Shown piece after piece: positions 49,850 through 59,593 of a stretch of 64,000 bases of DNA; position 1 is the stretch's first letter, and each line of letters begins with the position of its first letter. This stretch comes from Adiantum capillus-veneris (taxonomy: Eukaryota > Streptophyta > Polypodiopsida > Polypodiales > Pteridaceae). Below the pieces are notes generated by a model that was not told the DNA's origin, made no database searches, and saw only the letters and a program-made list of their open reading frames with translations. The DNA lies in the NCBI GenBank assembly GCA_014529385.2, contig CM043962.1, positions 123,982,470 through 124,046,469 of the forward strand, given 5' to 3'. The position numbers and the translations under genes are program-made.

Positions 49850-52108
49850 CTATGAAGTGTCTGTGGGCGAAGCATTGTAGTTGTTTTGGTCATAAGTTCC
49901 CAATGCAATTGTAGAGTGATGATACAACAGTCTTTCCAATAAAGCTGCTCTTTGTTTGATTGAAGGATTGGTGGTCGGGTTTTGGGTTGGTTTTGGCACT
50001 TCGGTAGTAGAATCAGCAGATGGATTCTTCTTTACTTTGTTGTTCTTTTTTACAATCCAAATCTGCTTCCGCTTCACTTGTGCTTGCCACAAACTCTTTG
50101 CGACCCAAACCTGCTTTGTTCTTTGTGTTGATTTCCTCGACTTGAAATACCTAGGAGTTTCCGTTGATTGTACTGAAGGGAGTTCCTGTTTACAAATCTT
50201 TGGGATCCAAATTTGCTTGCTATAGCTTTGTGCCGTCATGAACTTCTTTGGAATCCAGATCTGTTTCACTGTCCTTGATTGTCTGGAATCACTTTGTTGT
50301 CTGGTATTGAAGACTCTGTTTTCCACCTTTGTGTTCTCTGGCACAACCTTTTTTGGTCTCCATACCAACTTTGACTCCGTTTTTTTCCAAGGTTGAGTTG
50401 TTATATTATTGCTTGTCTTCCTTATCCACTGTTGAGAATTCCTCGTCGAAGAGTAATCCGGTTGTATAGAAACTTTTGGTTGCCATTGCTTCTTCTTTTT
50501 CTCTGGTTGTTGTTTACCTTTGTCTTTGGATTCGTCCTTTGGAGTTGGCTCTTCTCCTTTGGTGAACTTAACTGATTGACTTTCACCTTCGTATTTGATA
50601 AGCATTGATTTAGAACTCCAGTCAATCATTGCATTGTATTGCTTCTGCCATGATTGTCCTAGCAATAATGGATGTTGTGTAGCTTGGTCTTCAACCACGT
50701 AAAACATATGAGGATACACATACTGGTTAATCTGTATATGTAAAACTGTGCATCCGATAGTTTTGATTGAATTCTCAGAGTAACTCTTTAACTCTTGCTT
50801 GGTAGTTTGTAGTTTAGTGTCATTTGTCAATTGTCTATACAAACTGAGTGAAAGTAGGTTAGTTTGAGCTCCTGAATCCAATAGTGCTCTGGCTTTGATT
50901 TGGTTGGTTCCTACTTTGCATTCAATGATGGGTTCTTCTTTGTCATTATCCATTTCTGTTATACTGACTGCGTTTATTCGTATTGATCCTTCATTGCGCT
51001 GTTTCTGACGTAGTAGTCTTCTTTTCTCCATTCTTTCCTTCGCCTCGGCTTGCGCTTCCTCCAAAATCATTTTCTTTTTCTGGACACACAGCTTTTCTTG
51101 ATGTATTTTGAGAAGCATTTCTTGGGTTAGCGGCAAAAGATACTTTTTCACTCTGCATGCACTAATCCAATTGGGCATTTCTTCTCCGTCTAATGTAGCA
51201 AGCTTGACGGCTCCACTTGGTGATAGATCTTTAATCACCAGAGGTCCCATCCCTCGCTTTTTAAGCTTCTTAGCATGCTGTTTCAGAGTGTAAACTAGGA
51301 CATAGTCCCCAACCTTAAACTCTTTAGTCCGCACATGCTTATCAAAAAATTCCTTTTGTCGCCTTTTTTGAGCGTAGATAGAAGCTACTGCTTGTAGGCG
51401 AAGCTCGTCTAGATTTTCCAGGTCATCTATTCTATTAGAAAGCTCGTGCTCTGTCCACTCTAGATCCTTAGCCACCCTTAAGGTTGAAATCAAGAATTCT
51501 ATTGGTAAGATAGCATTTAGCCCAAAAACCATGTTATATGGGATCGTTCCTATTGATGTTTTATATGCTACCCTATATGCCCATAATGTTGAATGCAACT
51601 TCTGGTCCCAGTCAGTTCTCGACTCATATACAATCTTCGTGAGGACCGTGCATATGGTTTTGTTTGTTGCTTCAGCTTGTCCGTTTGCTTGTGGATGATA
51701 CGGGGCTGATTTCCTATGGATTACCATGAATTCATCTAGAAGGATCTCTATCACTTCATTTATAAAATGTGTGCCTCGATCACTCACAATTTCTATTGGC
51801 AATCCATATCGTACAAAGACGTATTCATATAGAAATTGTGCCGTGGTCCTGGCATCTGCTTTTTGAGTTGCCTTTGCTTCGACCCACTTTGTGAGATAGT
51901 CTGTAGCCACAACGATGTATTGTGCATGAGTCTTATATGCAGGAGGTGAAATGGGTCCGACATAATCAATCCCCCATTTTGCAAAAGCTCTTGCCCCCAT
52001 CATTGGTCTAAGCGGCATATCATCTCTTTTAAGTGGTACTTTGGTCCGCTGACAGTCATCACACCGTTTAACGTATTCCTCAGCGTCCATATGTAATGTT
52101 GGCCACAT
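49850..52108 (-). CDS. Element I integrase fused to a second retropepsin-like domain and a Trp-repeat tail
   Basis: A 752-codon open frame. Residues 16-19 (CDDC) end an H2C2 finger. The integrase core has GIDYVGP (Asp48), VSDRGTHF (Asp110) and ANGQAEATN (Glu146), with the classical 35-residue D-E spacing. A GPY/F-like module (RGMGPLVI) lies near 285. From about 390 to 500 is a retropepsin-like domain: ALLDSGAQTNLLS (Asp411) and HPLLLGQSW (479-487), the two halves of an aspartic protease fold. The basic tail repeats a motif: KLVWRPKK (580), KQIWIPKK (615), KQIWIPKI (631), KQVWVAKS (665), KQIWIVKK (691). The stop at 49850 is TAG; the frame stays open about 50 more codons. The start is not a true N-terminus: the frame is entered from upstream pol by a frameshift near 52118. 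Confidence 0.85.
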   Translation of the reverse strand: MWPTLHMDAEEYVKRCDDCQRTKVPLKRDDMPLRPMMGARAFAKWGIDYVGPISPPAYKTHAQYIVVATDYLTKWVEAKATQKADARTTAQFLYEYVFVRYGLPIEIVSDRGTHFINEVIEILLDEFMVIHRKSAPYHPQANGQAEATNKTICTVLTKIVYESRTDWDQKLHSTLWAYRVAYKTSIGTIPYNMVFGLNAILPIEFLISTLRVAKDLEWTEHELSNRIDDLENLDELRLQAVASIYAQKRRQKEFFDKHVRTKEFKVGDYVLVYTLKQHAKKLKKRGMGPLVIKDLSPSGAVKLATLDGEEMPNWISACRVKKYLLPLTQEMLLKIHQEKLCVQKKKMILEEAQAEAKERMEKRRLLRQKQRNEGSIRINAVSITEMDNDKEEPIIECKVGTNQIKARALLDSGAQTNLLSLSLYRQLTNDTKLQTTKQELKSYSENSIKTIGCTVLHIQINQYVYPHMFYVVEDQATQHPLLLGQSWQKQYNAMIDWSSKSMLIKYEGESQSVKFTKGEEPTPKDESKDKGKQQPEKKKKQWQPKVSIQPDYSSTRNSQQWIRKTSNNITTQPWKKTESKLVWRPKKVVPENTKVENRVFNTRQQSDSRQSRTVKQIWIPKKFMTAQSYSKQIWIPKICKQELPSVQSTETPRYFKSRKSTQRTKQVWVAKSLWQAQVKRKQIWIVKKNNKVKKNPSADSTTEVPKPTQNPTTNPSIKQRAALLERLLYHHSTIALGTYDQNNYNASPTDTS

Positions 52109-52721
52109 ATTCCTGCGGCTAAGACAAGTTTTGCTGTCTTATCACCTGAGAAATGGCCTCCACCTACTCCTCCATGAGCTTGCTCCAGGATTATCACATA
52201 CTCAGACTCTGATGCGCAAATCCTAAGCTGGTTGTCTTTACCTCTCTTATAGAGTTGATCTCCTATGAAAGTGTAATCTCTAGCTTCTGTCTCTACAGAT
52301 TTCTGACGAGCTTTTGACGTTCCTTCTGGGAAAGTTCTATTTGTGAGATATTCAACAATATACTGACTCCATTCCGGAGCGATCATTATCTGATATAATG
52401 TTGAATACTCTGCTGGCGGTTTTGAGGAACATACAATACATACAGTGACATATTCATGTACACTTTCTTTCATTCCAGGCCAATAGACTCCCAATTGTAA
52501 CAAATTCCTATATGTGGTTCTTCTTGAACAATGAAATGCACATTCTTGAACATGTGCTTCGCGCAGATATATATTATATTCCTCAGGATTGATGCATAGT
52601 CGTAAAACATGATCATTTCCCAATTGATACAACCTTCCTGCAACCAATTGAAGATTCTTGGATTGCTGAATAGCAATATGTTTCTGGTTGTATTCTCTTT
52701 TATAAAACTCTCCTCCATAGG
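52109..52721 (-). pseudogene. Element I linker with doubled H2C2 zinc finger, frame-shifted
   Basis: The frame 52647-52125 first shows GRLYQLGNDHVLRLC and AHVQECAFHCSRRTTY, LGVYWPGM and CIVC: a complete but unusual H2C2-type unit. A second linker follows, with WSQYIVEYLTNRTFPEG and GDQLYKRGKDNQLRIC, then AHGGVGGGHFSGDKT, whose CDDC half lies in the next frame. The second unit has the normal Tat-type order; the first looks like an extra copy of linker plus finger. RT/RNase H ends upstream at TAA (52722-52724). Confidence 0.7.
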
Positions 52722-53981
52722 TTAATAGGTTAATGGGTTAACCACATTTTGAGACCACTTCGGTATCATTTCTATGTTGAACAAGTACGCGTCTGGCATG
52801 TCGTCATCTACTCCTATAGGGTCTTCTCCATTCGTCAATCGCGAAAGATGATCAGCTCTAAGATGTGTTTTTCCTTTCTTTACTACTACCGTGAATTCGA
52901 ATTCCAGTAAGATAATGAACCATCTCACTATTCTCCCGGTATTGCATGGTTTATTCACTAGGTAGAGCAAGGCTTGATGATCCGTAAAAAACACAAACTT
53001 GTTGGCTAGAAGATAATGCCGAAATTTCTTCACAGCATATATCATTCCCAATCCTTCTCGCTCTGTTGTGGTGTAATTCTTCTCTGCATTGTTGAGCTGT
53101 CGACTGGCGTAACAGATAGGAAAATCCATGTTTCCTTCTTCTGGCTGAGCCAGAATGCATCCTATTGCATATGCCGAAGCATCTATATGCACATGGAATA
53201 TCTTCTCCCAATCTGGTGATTTCAAGACTGGAGCAGTAATGAGTGCCTCTTTCAATTTCTTGAACGATTCCTCACACTCCTCTGTCCATTCAAAGTTCAC
53301 TATTAGCCTGTAAAGTGGTTGGCCTATTATAGCGTACATGTAAATGAATCGTCTATAATATCCACAATGTCCCATAAAGCTCTGTACTTGTTTCGCATTG
53401 GTTGGTTTAGGCATATCCACTATAAATTTTATCTTCTCTAAATCCGTGGATATTCCGTTTTGTGAGACAATATGTCCCAGAATTCTGCCCTGTCGGACCA
53501 TAAACACACATTTCTTAGGATTGAGACAAATGCGATATGTCCTACATTTCTCAAATACTTTTCTTAGGTGTTCTAGATGCTCATCTCTCAGAAGAGAATG
53601 TACACATAAATCATCCATGTATATTTCTAGAAACAACCTTAAGTATTCTTTGAAAGCATGTGTCATCAGCCTCTGGAAGGTTGCGGGAGCATTGGTTAGA
53701 CCAAAAGGCATAACCCGATAAGCATAAATTTCCCACTCCGTTGCAAAAGCTATTTTATGTTGATCTTCCAGTGCTATGGCTAGCTGGTTATATCCTGAAA
53801 AACCATCAAGAAAGGAGTATGCTGTTTTCCCTGATACACGCTCTAGAACATGATCAGTTATCGGCAAGGGATAATTGTCCCTGATTATTGCAGCATTCAC
53901 TTTCTTTAAGTTGACACACACTCGGAGTTTTCCGTTCTTCTTGGGTACTACCACAATCCGAGATACCCAATCGGTGTGTTC
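52722..53981 (-). pseudogene. Element I reverse transcriptase and RNase H
   Basis: 410 open codons follow the E2 insertion point: KNGKLRVCVNLKKVN, FLDGFSGYNQ, MPFGLTNAPATFQ and IYMDDLCVH (catalytic YxDD), then RNase H with HVHIDASAYAIG, TTEREGLGMIYAV and FFTDHQALLYL, and DHLSRL at the end. It continues from the fragment at 59594. The frame closes at TAA 52722 within a TTAACCTATTAACCTAT direct repeat, perhaps a small duplication. Confidence 0.9.
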
Positions 53982-54766
53982 TGTTAGGAAATAAGACGTA
54001 GCTAAATAGATAATTGAGTAGATTACTTAATTAAGAAAGACAGATTTACATACACGAGATTATAGAGTAGAGAGAGAGAGAGAGAGAGTACACACGATAT
54101 ACGTGGTTCACCCAATGTGGGCTACGTCCACGGGAAAGCAGCCACTCAATGGCTTTAGTACTTCAAAACAAGAAGTAATTTACAAAGGGATTATACCCTT
54201 AATGGAGCTCCTGCCTTGCTTCACTCTCACCACCTCACACTCACCTTGTTGCATCAACTTCACACTATGAAATGTGTGTAGAAATGACCTCCTTTTATAG
54301 GCCAAAAGGGCTGCCCTCTCTTATGAGAGACAGCCATGTGTAGCCGCCCTTGTGGGAATAAGTCCAAATCGGACCCTCCAATCCGCCCATGTGTGGCCTC
54401 CCTTGAGAAGACAAGTCCGCTTTTGAATTCGGCCACCGGCCACCGGCCATTGACTTCCGACCACCGGCCATCGGCCATTGACTACCGGCCACCGGCTAAC
54501 CGACCGGTTGTTTTCCGACCACTTTCCGGCCGCCGTCCGGCCATAATATTCCGGCGAAAAAGAATATTCCGGCGAAAAAAAAAGTCTCGGGGGCCTCCGC
54601 CCCCGAGGCCTTTAAAGTTGCCCCTGATTCTTGTCTGTGAAAATTTTGGTTTCCGATGAGTGATTTTCCTTCACGCACGATGGCTTCTCCTCATAATGGG
54701 GGCCTTACAAATTTGCGCTTTTACCACTGAAAATTACAAAGGGTAAATCGGGCTCCATACTTAACA
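53982..54766 (-). repeat. 3' LTR of copia E2
   Basis: The plus strand runs from TGTTAGGAAATAAG to TACTTAACA. It is adjoined by the purine tract on the minus strand (CCAAGTGGGAGAT at 54767-54779). Confidence 0.95.
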
Positions 54767-54826
54767 ATCTCCCACTTGGAGACTGATCTCCAAACAAAAC
54801 CTATGACTATTTTCCATCCTGGCTTC

Positions 54827-57800
54827 TTATCCTTGAATGCCGATTGAAGATGAGCAAAAGCTCAACTTCTCCTTGTTGACCACCTTTGTAAACATGTCTG
54901 CAGGATTTTCACTTGTATGCACCTTTCCTAGCTTTAGTTGTCCCTCTTCCAAAAGAGTGCGTATGAAGTGATATCTCACCTCAATGTGCTTTGTCCTTGA
55001 ATGAAAGGCTGAGTTCTTCGCAAGATGGATAGCGCTTTGGCTATCACTGTACAAGACACAATTGTCTTGTTTGAATCCAAGCTCTTCTAAGAATCTGTGA
55101 AGCCACAGAATTTCTTTGCTTGCCTCCGTCATTGCTACATACTCTGCTTCCGTGGTAGAAAGTGAAACCACTTTTTGCAGCTTTGAAGCCCAGCTTACTG
55201 CTGTGCCTCCAACCGTGAACACATAGCCAGTAGTGCTCCTTCGAGTATCTTTGTCACCTGCCATATCTGCATCAGCATACCCTTCTAGAAAAATATCAGT
55301 TCCTCCAAAATAGAAAGCATTTGTTGTTGTCCCTTTTAGATACCTAAGTATCCACTTCACAGCTTGCCAATGCTCTTTACCTGGGTTGTCCATGAACCTA
55401 CTCACAACTCCCACTGCATGTGAAATGTCTGGCCTTGTCCAGACCATAGCATACATTAGAGAACCTACCGCTGCAGCATATGGAACTTTAGACATATAGG
55501 CTATCTCCTCTTGTGTCTTTGGACACATATCCTTCGTTAGTTTAAAATGACCAGCCAAAGGTGTAGAAACTGGTTTTGCATTTTGCATTGCAAACCTTTC
55601 TAGTACCTTCTTGATGTAATCTTCTTGAGATAGCTTTATTGTTTTTCTCGTCCTGTCCCTTGATATTTTCATACCAAGTATCCTCTTTGCAGCACCTAAA
55701 TCTTTCATTGAAAAAGATTTGGACAGCTCCTCTTTTAGGTCTTTGATGTCCTGCATGTTAGCACTTGCAATCAACATGTCATCAACATACAACATTAGGA
55801 TGATGAATTTCCCATCTCCCAAATTCTTCGTGTAGACGCAGTGATCCGAGTTGCATCTTGTGAATCCATGATCCAACATCCATCGATCAAACTTCAAGTA
55901 CCATTGTCTTGATGCTTGCTTTAAACCATACAAGCTCTTCTTTAATCTGCAAACCATTTTCTGCTTACCTTTTACTTCATACCCCTTTGGTTGAAGCATG
56001 TAGATTTCCTCCTCTAAGTCACCGTGAGGGAATGCCGTATTTACATCCATTTGCTCGAGATTTAGATCATGAGCAGCCACAAGGCTTAAGACAAGCCTAA
56101 TTGAGTTCATTTTTACAACAGGAGAAAATATTTCATTGAAGTCAATACCTTTCTTTTGAGAAAAACCTTTTACCACAAGCCTAGACTTGTACCTTTTCTT
56201 CCCACCTTCTTCTTCCTTTATCTTGTACACCCATTTGTTTTGAAGTGCCCGCTTACCTTTAGGCAACTCAACCAACTCCCATGTTTGGTTGTGATGTAGT
56301 GAGTCCATCTCCACTTGCATGCTCTTCGTCCATTCTTCTTTGGATTCATGTTGCATAGCTTCTTCATATGATTCCGGCTCTCCAGAATCTGAGATCAAGA
56401 GATGGTTGAAGGAAGGAACAAACCTTTCTGGAGGTCTACTTGCTCTTGTAGATCTTCGGGGAATAGGTTGAGGCTCCTCATTTGGTTGACGTTGTTGCAC
56501 ATTGTCACCGTTTGCAGTCCTTGAGTCTTCACTGTCCTCAAGCTCCATGTACTCATCACCTGTTTCTTTTGTTTGTTTTCTTTCCAAGTAATCTTTGTAC
56601 ATATTTTGTTCGTTAAAAATTACATCCCTACTCCTTAAGATTTTACCATCTTCAGGATTCCATAGGCGATACCCAAAGTCTCCTTCTCCATAGCCAATGA
56701 AGAAACACTTTTTGGACTTTGCATCTAACTTTGATCTTAGGCTTCTATCTATGTGCATGAAAGCCTCACACCCAAACACTTTGAGAAATGCATAATTCAC
56801 CGGTTTACCTGTCCATGCCTCTTCTGGAACTCCCCCATCCAATGCCGTTGAGGGTGACCGATTGATTAAGTACACAGACGTACTTACAGCTTCTGCCCAA
56901 AGTTCAAGCGGTAGGCCTGCATGTAGCCGCATGCTTCGTGCTCGTTCCATGATTGTACTGTTCATCCTTTCCGAAATCCCATTTTGTTGAGGTGTCCTTG
57001 GGGTTGTCCTTTGCCTCCGAATGCCATTGCTAGCACAAAAGCTTCCAAAAGTTTGGCTGCAATATTCGCCTCCATTGTCGGATCTGAGGCATTTAACCTT
57101 GGTACCTGTTTCATTCTCCACAAAGGCTTTCCACCTTTGAAATATGGAAAATACATCGGATTTATTCTTCATGACATAAACCCATGTTTTTCTAGTCGCA
57201 TCGTCTATGAATGTTACATAGTACAATGAGCCACCAAGTGATGGTGTACTTGCAGGACCCCAAACATCAGAATGAACCAACTCAAGTTTTTTATTCTTTC
57301 TTTCATTTCCTGATTTTTGAAATTTTACCCTCTTTTGTTTACCATAAACACAATCTTCACAGAACTCTAAGTCCACTTCTTTCAAACCTGGTAGAAGCTT
57401 CTTTGTTTGAAGGATTTGCATTCCTTTGGCACTCATATGCCCAAGTCGGTAGTGCCACACCACACTGTCAACTTCTGTAGTTGCTGCACAAGCTAAAGGT
57501 TGCGTGCTAACAGTACACAAGTAAAGTGTACCGACTTTTTCACCCTTGGCAACCACCAAAGATCCCTTTGAGATCTTCCACCGTTTGTTTCCGAATGCAA
57601 TGTTGTGACCTTCATCGTCCAATTGTCCTGTAGAGATCAAATTTTTGCGAAGAGAAGGAACATGCCTAACATCTTTAAGCTTCCATTCATTTCCGTTAGC
57701 AGTTTTGACAGAAACTGTACCCTTGCCGACAATCTCACAAGCTTCATCATCTCCCAAGTATACATACCCAAAATTACCTTTAGTGTAGTATTGGAAATGT

Positions 57801-58708
57801 TGCTTGTGTGGTGTCGCATGGAATGAAGCCCCGGAATCTACTATCCAGGAATTAGACACATTGTCTAATGAGAGAATTAGAGCATCTTGCTCTACTTTAC
57901 CTGCCACATTGGCCTCCGATGTTGGCTTGTTGTCTTGAGACTTTGTCTCCTTCTTCTTCTTGGACCAGCAATCCTTCTTGACGTGGCCTTTCTTGCCGCA
58001 GTTCCAACATTCAAGAACTGACTTTGTGCGTGACTTGCTCCGCCTTGAGCGATCACGACCCTTTTGGTTTTTGAACCTCTCCTTAGGCCTTCCTCTTGTT
58101 TCCACTGATAGTGCAACACTTGATGATTCTCCTGTGCTTCTCCTTCGCATTTCCTCGCTTAGGAGAACACCCACAACATCATCAAACTTAAGAGTATTTG
58201 TGCCAGAGATAGAATTACTTACAGCCATCACAAGGCTGTCCCAACTATCCGGTAGAGATGATAGTATAAGGAGAGCTCGTACTTCGTCATCGAAATTGAT
58301 TTTCACTGATCGAAGTTGACTTATGTTTGTGTTAAAGTCATTTAGGTGTTCTGCAACTGAACCATTCTCTGACATCTTTAGATTGAACAAGCGCTTCATA
58401 AGAAATACCTTATTGGATGCCGATGGTTTCTCGTAGAAGTCGTCAAGTGACTTCATCAAGTCCTCCGTGGTCTTCATCTCCGAAACATTGAAGGCCACCG
58501 TTGACGCCAAGCTTAACCGGATTGTTCCCAGTGCCTTTCGATCAAGGACAATCCATGCTTCATCTGCCATTGTTGCGGGCTTCTTCGCAAGACCGCCTAG
58601 TGGCAAATAGAGGTCCTTCTGGTAGAGATAGTCTTCAATCTGCATCTTCCAATGTTGGTAGTTTTTGCCATTGAACTTCTCAATCTTGAGCTTCCCTTCC
58701 TCCACCAT
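54827..58708 (-). CDS. Copia E2 Gag-Pol polyprotein, 1293 aa, intact
   Basis: The start is the ATG at 58708 (MVEEGKLKIE), matching element E; the frame is open a few codons upstream without ATG. In order: UBN2-type Gag; CCHC knuckle Cys234-Cys247 (CWNCGKKGHVKKDC); protease DSGA at 291-294; pre-integrase VVWHYRLGHM (about 417); integrase D481 (VHSDVWGP), D544 (RSDNGGEY) and E580 (GISERMN), with 35 residues between the last two; RT with NTAFPHGDL and LYVDDM; RNase H with YADADMAGD, TEAEYVAM and SDSQSAIH; end at 54827. Length and order are normal for copia. The polyprotein packages and copies its RNA in cytoplasmic particles and integrates the DNA in the nucleus. No lesion seen. Confidence 0.97.
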   Translation of the reverse strand: MVEEGKLKIEKFNGKNYQHWKMQIEDYLYQKDLYLPLGGLAKKPATMADEAWIVLDRKALGTIRLSLASTVAFNVSEMKTTEDLMKSLDDFYEKPSASNKVFLMKRLFNLKMSENGSVAEHLNDFNTNISQLRSVKINFDDEVRALLILSSLPDSWDSLVMAVSNSISGTNTLKFDDVVGVLLSEEMRRRSTGESSSVALSVETRGRPKERFKNQKGRDRSRRSKSRTKSVLECWNCGKKGHVKKDCWSKKKKETKSQDNKPTSEANVAGKVEQDALILSLDNVSNSWIVDSGASFHATPHKQHFQYYTKGNFGYVYLGDDEACEIVGKGTVSVKTANGNEWKLKDVRHVPSLRKNLISTGQLDDEGHNIAFGNKRWKISKGSLVVAKGEKVGTLYLCTVSTQPLACAATTEVDSVVWHYRLGHMSAKGMQILQTKKLLPGLKEVDLEFCEDCVYGKQKRVKFQKSGNERKNKKLELVHSDVWGPASTPSLGGSLYYVTFIDDATRKTWVYVMKNKSDVFSIFQRWKAFVENETGTKVKCLRSDNGGEYCSQTFGSFCASNGIRRQRTTPRTPQQNGISERMNSTIMERARSMRLHAGLPLELWAEAVSTSVYLINRSPSTALDGGVPEEAWTGKPVNYAFLKVFGCEAFMHIDRSLRSKLDAKSKKCFFIGYGEGDFGYRLWNPEDGKILRSRDVIFNEQNMYKDYLERKQTKETGDEYMELEDSEDSRTANGDNVQQRQPNEEPQPIPRRSTRASRPPERFVPSFNHLLISDSGEPESYEEAMQHESKEEWTKSMQVEMDSLHHNQTWELVELPKGKRALQNKWVYKIKEEEGGKKRYKSRLVVKGFSQKKGIDFNEIFSPVVKMNSIRLVLSLVAAHDLNLEQMDVNTAFPHGDLEEEIYMLQPKGYEVKGKQKMVCRLKKSLYGLKQASRQWYLKFDRWMLDHGFTRCNSDHCVYTKNLGDGKFIILMLYVDDMLIASANMQDIKDLKEELSKSFSMKDLGAAKRILGMKISRDRTRKTIKLSQEDYIKKVLERFAMQNAKPVSTPLAGHFKLTKDMCPKTQEEIAYMSKVPYAAAVGSLMYAMVWTRPDISHAVGVVSRFMDNPGKEHWQAVKWILRYLKGTTTNAFYFGGTDIFLEGYADADMAGDKDTRRSTTGYVFTVGGTAVSWASKLQKVVSLSTTEAEYVAMTEASKEILWLHRFLEELGFKQDNCVLYSDSQSAIHLAKNSAFHSRTKHIEVRYHFIRTLLEEGQLKLGKVHTSENPADMFTKVVNKEKLSFCSSSIGIQG

Positions 58709-58767
58709 AACTCCCACTCAATTCAAGGAATCCTTTCCTTGAGATAATTTAGTTACGAGCAAACCTT

Positions 58768-58780
58768 GCTCTGATACCAG
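58768..58780 (-). other. Primer-binding site of copia E2
   Basis: The minus strand reads CTGGTATCAGAGC beside the 5' LTR: initiator Met tRNA site. Confidence 0.92.
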
Positions 58781-58781
58781 T

Positions 58782-59593
58782 TGTTAGGAAATAAGACGTA
58801 GCTAAATAGATAATTGAGTAGATTACTTAATTAAGAAAGACAGATTTACATACACGAGATTATAGAGTAGAGAGAGAGAGAGAGAGAGTACACACGATAT
58901 ACGTGGTTCACCCAATGTGGGCTACGTCCACGGGAAAGCAGCCACTCAATGGCTTTAGTACTTCAAAACAAGAAGTAATTTACAAAGGGATTATACCCTT
59001 AATGGAGCTCCCGCCTTGCTTCACTCTCACCACCTCACACTCACCTTGTTGCATCAACTTCACACTATGAAATGTGTGTAGAAATGACCTCCTTTTATAG
59101 GCCAAAAGGGCTGCCCTCTCTTATGAGAGACAGCCATGTGTAGCCGCCCTTGTGGGAATAAGTCCAAATCGGACCCTCCAATCCGCCCATGTGTGGCCGC
59201 CCTTGAGAAGACAAGTCCGCTTTTGAATTCGGCCACCGGCCACCGGCCATTGACTTCCGACCACCGGCCACCGGCCATTGACTTCCGACCACCGGCCATC
59301 GGCCATTGACTACCGGCCACCGGCTAACCGACCGGTTGTTTTCCGACCACTTTCCGGCCGCCGTCCGGCCATAATATTCCGGCGAAAAAGAATATTGCGG
59401 CGAAAAAAAAAGTCTCGGGGGCCTTCGCCCCCGAGGCCTTTAAAGTTGCCTCCGATTCTTGTCCGTGAGAATTTTGGTTTCCGGTGAGTGATTTTCCTTC
59501 ACGCACGATGGCTTCTCCTCATAATGGGGGCCTTACAAATTTGCGCTTTTACCACTGAAAATTACAAGGGTAAATCGGGCTCCATACTTAACA
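58782..59593 (-). repeat. 5' LTR of copia E2
   Basis: 812 bp. Holds a minisatellite of GGCCATTGACTTCCGACCACC-type units (59230-59320) with one unit more than the 3' LTR. Confidence 0.95.
59091..59099 (-). promoter_or_regulatory. TATA box in the E2 5' LTR
   Basis: TATAAAAGG on the minus strand, identical to that of element E. It is the probable promoter of the E2 genomic RNA. Confidence 0.75.

Larger units (their letters stand above)
53982..59593 (-). mobile_element. Ty1/copia retrotransposon E2, intact and young
   Basis: 5612 bp, target duplication TGTTC at 53977-53981 and 59594-59598, in the RT gene of element I. The LTRs are 785 bp (53982-54766) and 812 bp (58782-59593), with about ten substitutions plus one extra ~27-bp repeat unit in the right copy. 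The coding region is a single open frame with all catalytic motifs, and PBS and PPT are present. It could still be mobile. Confidence 0.97.
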
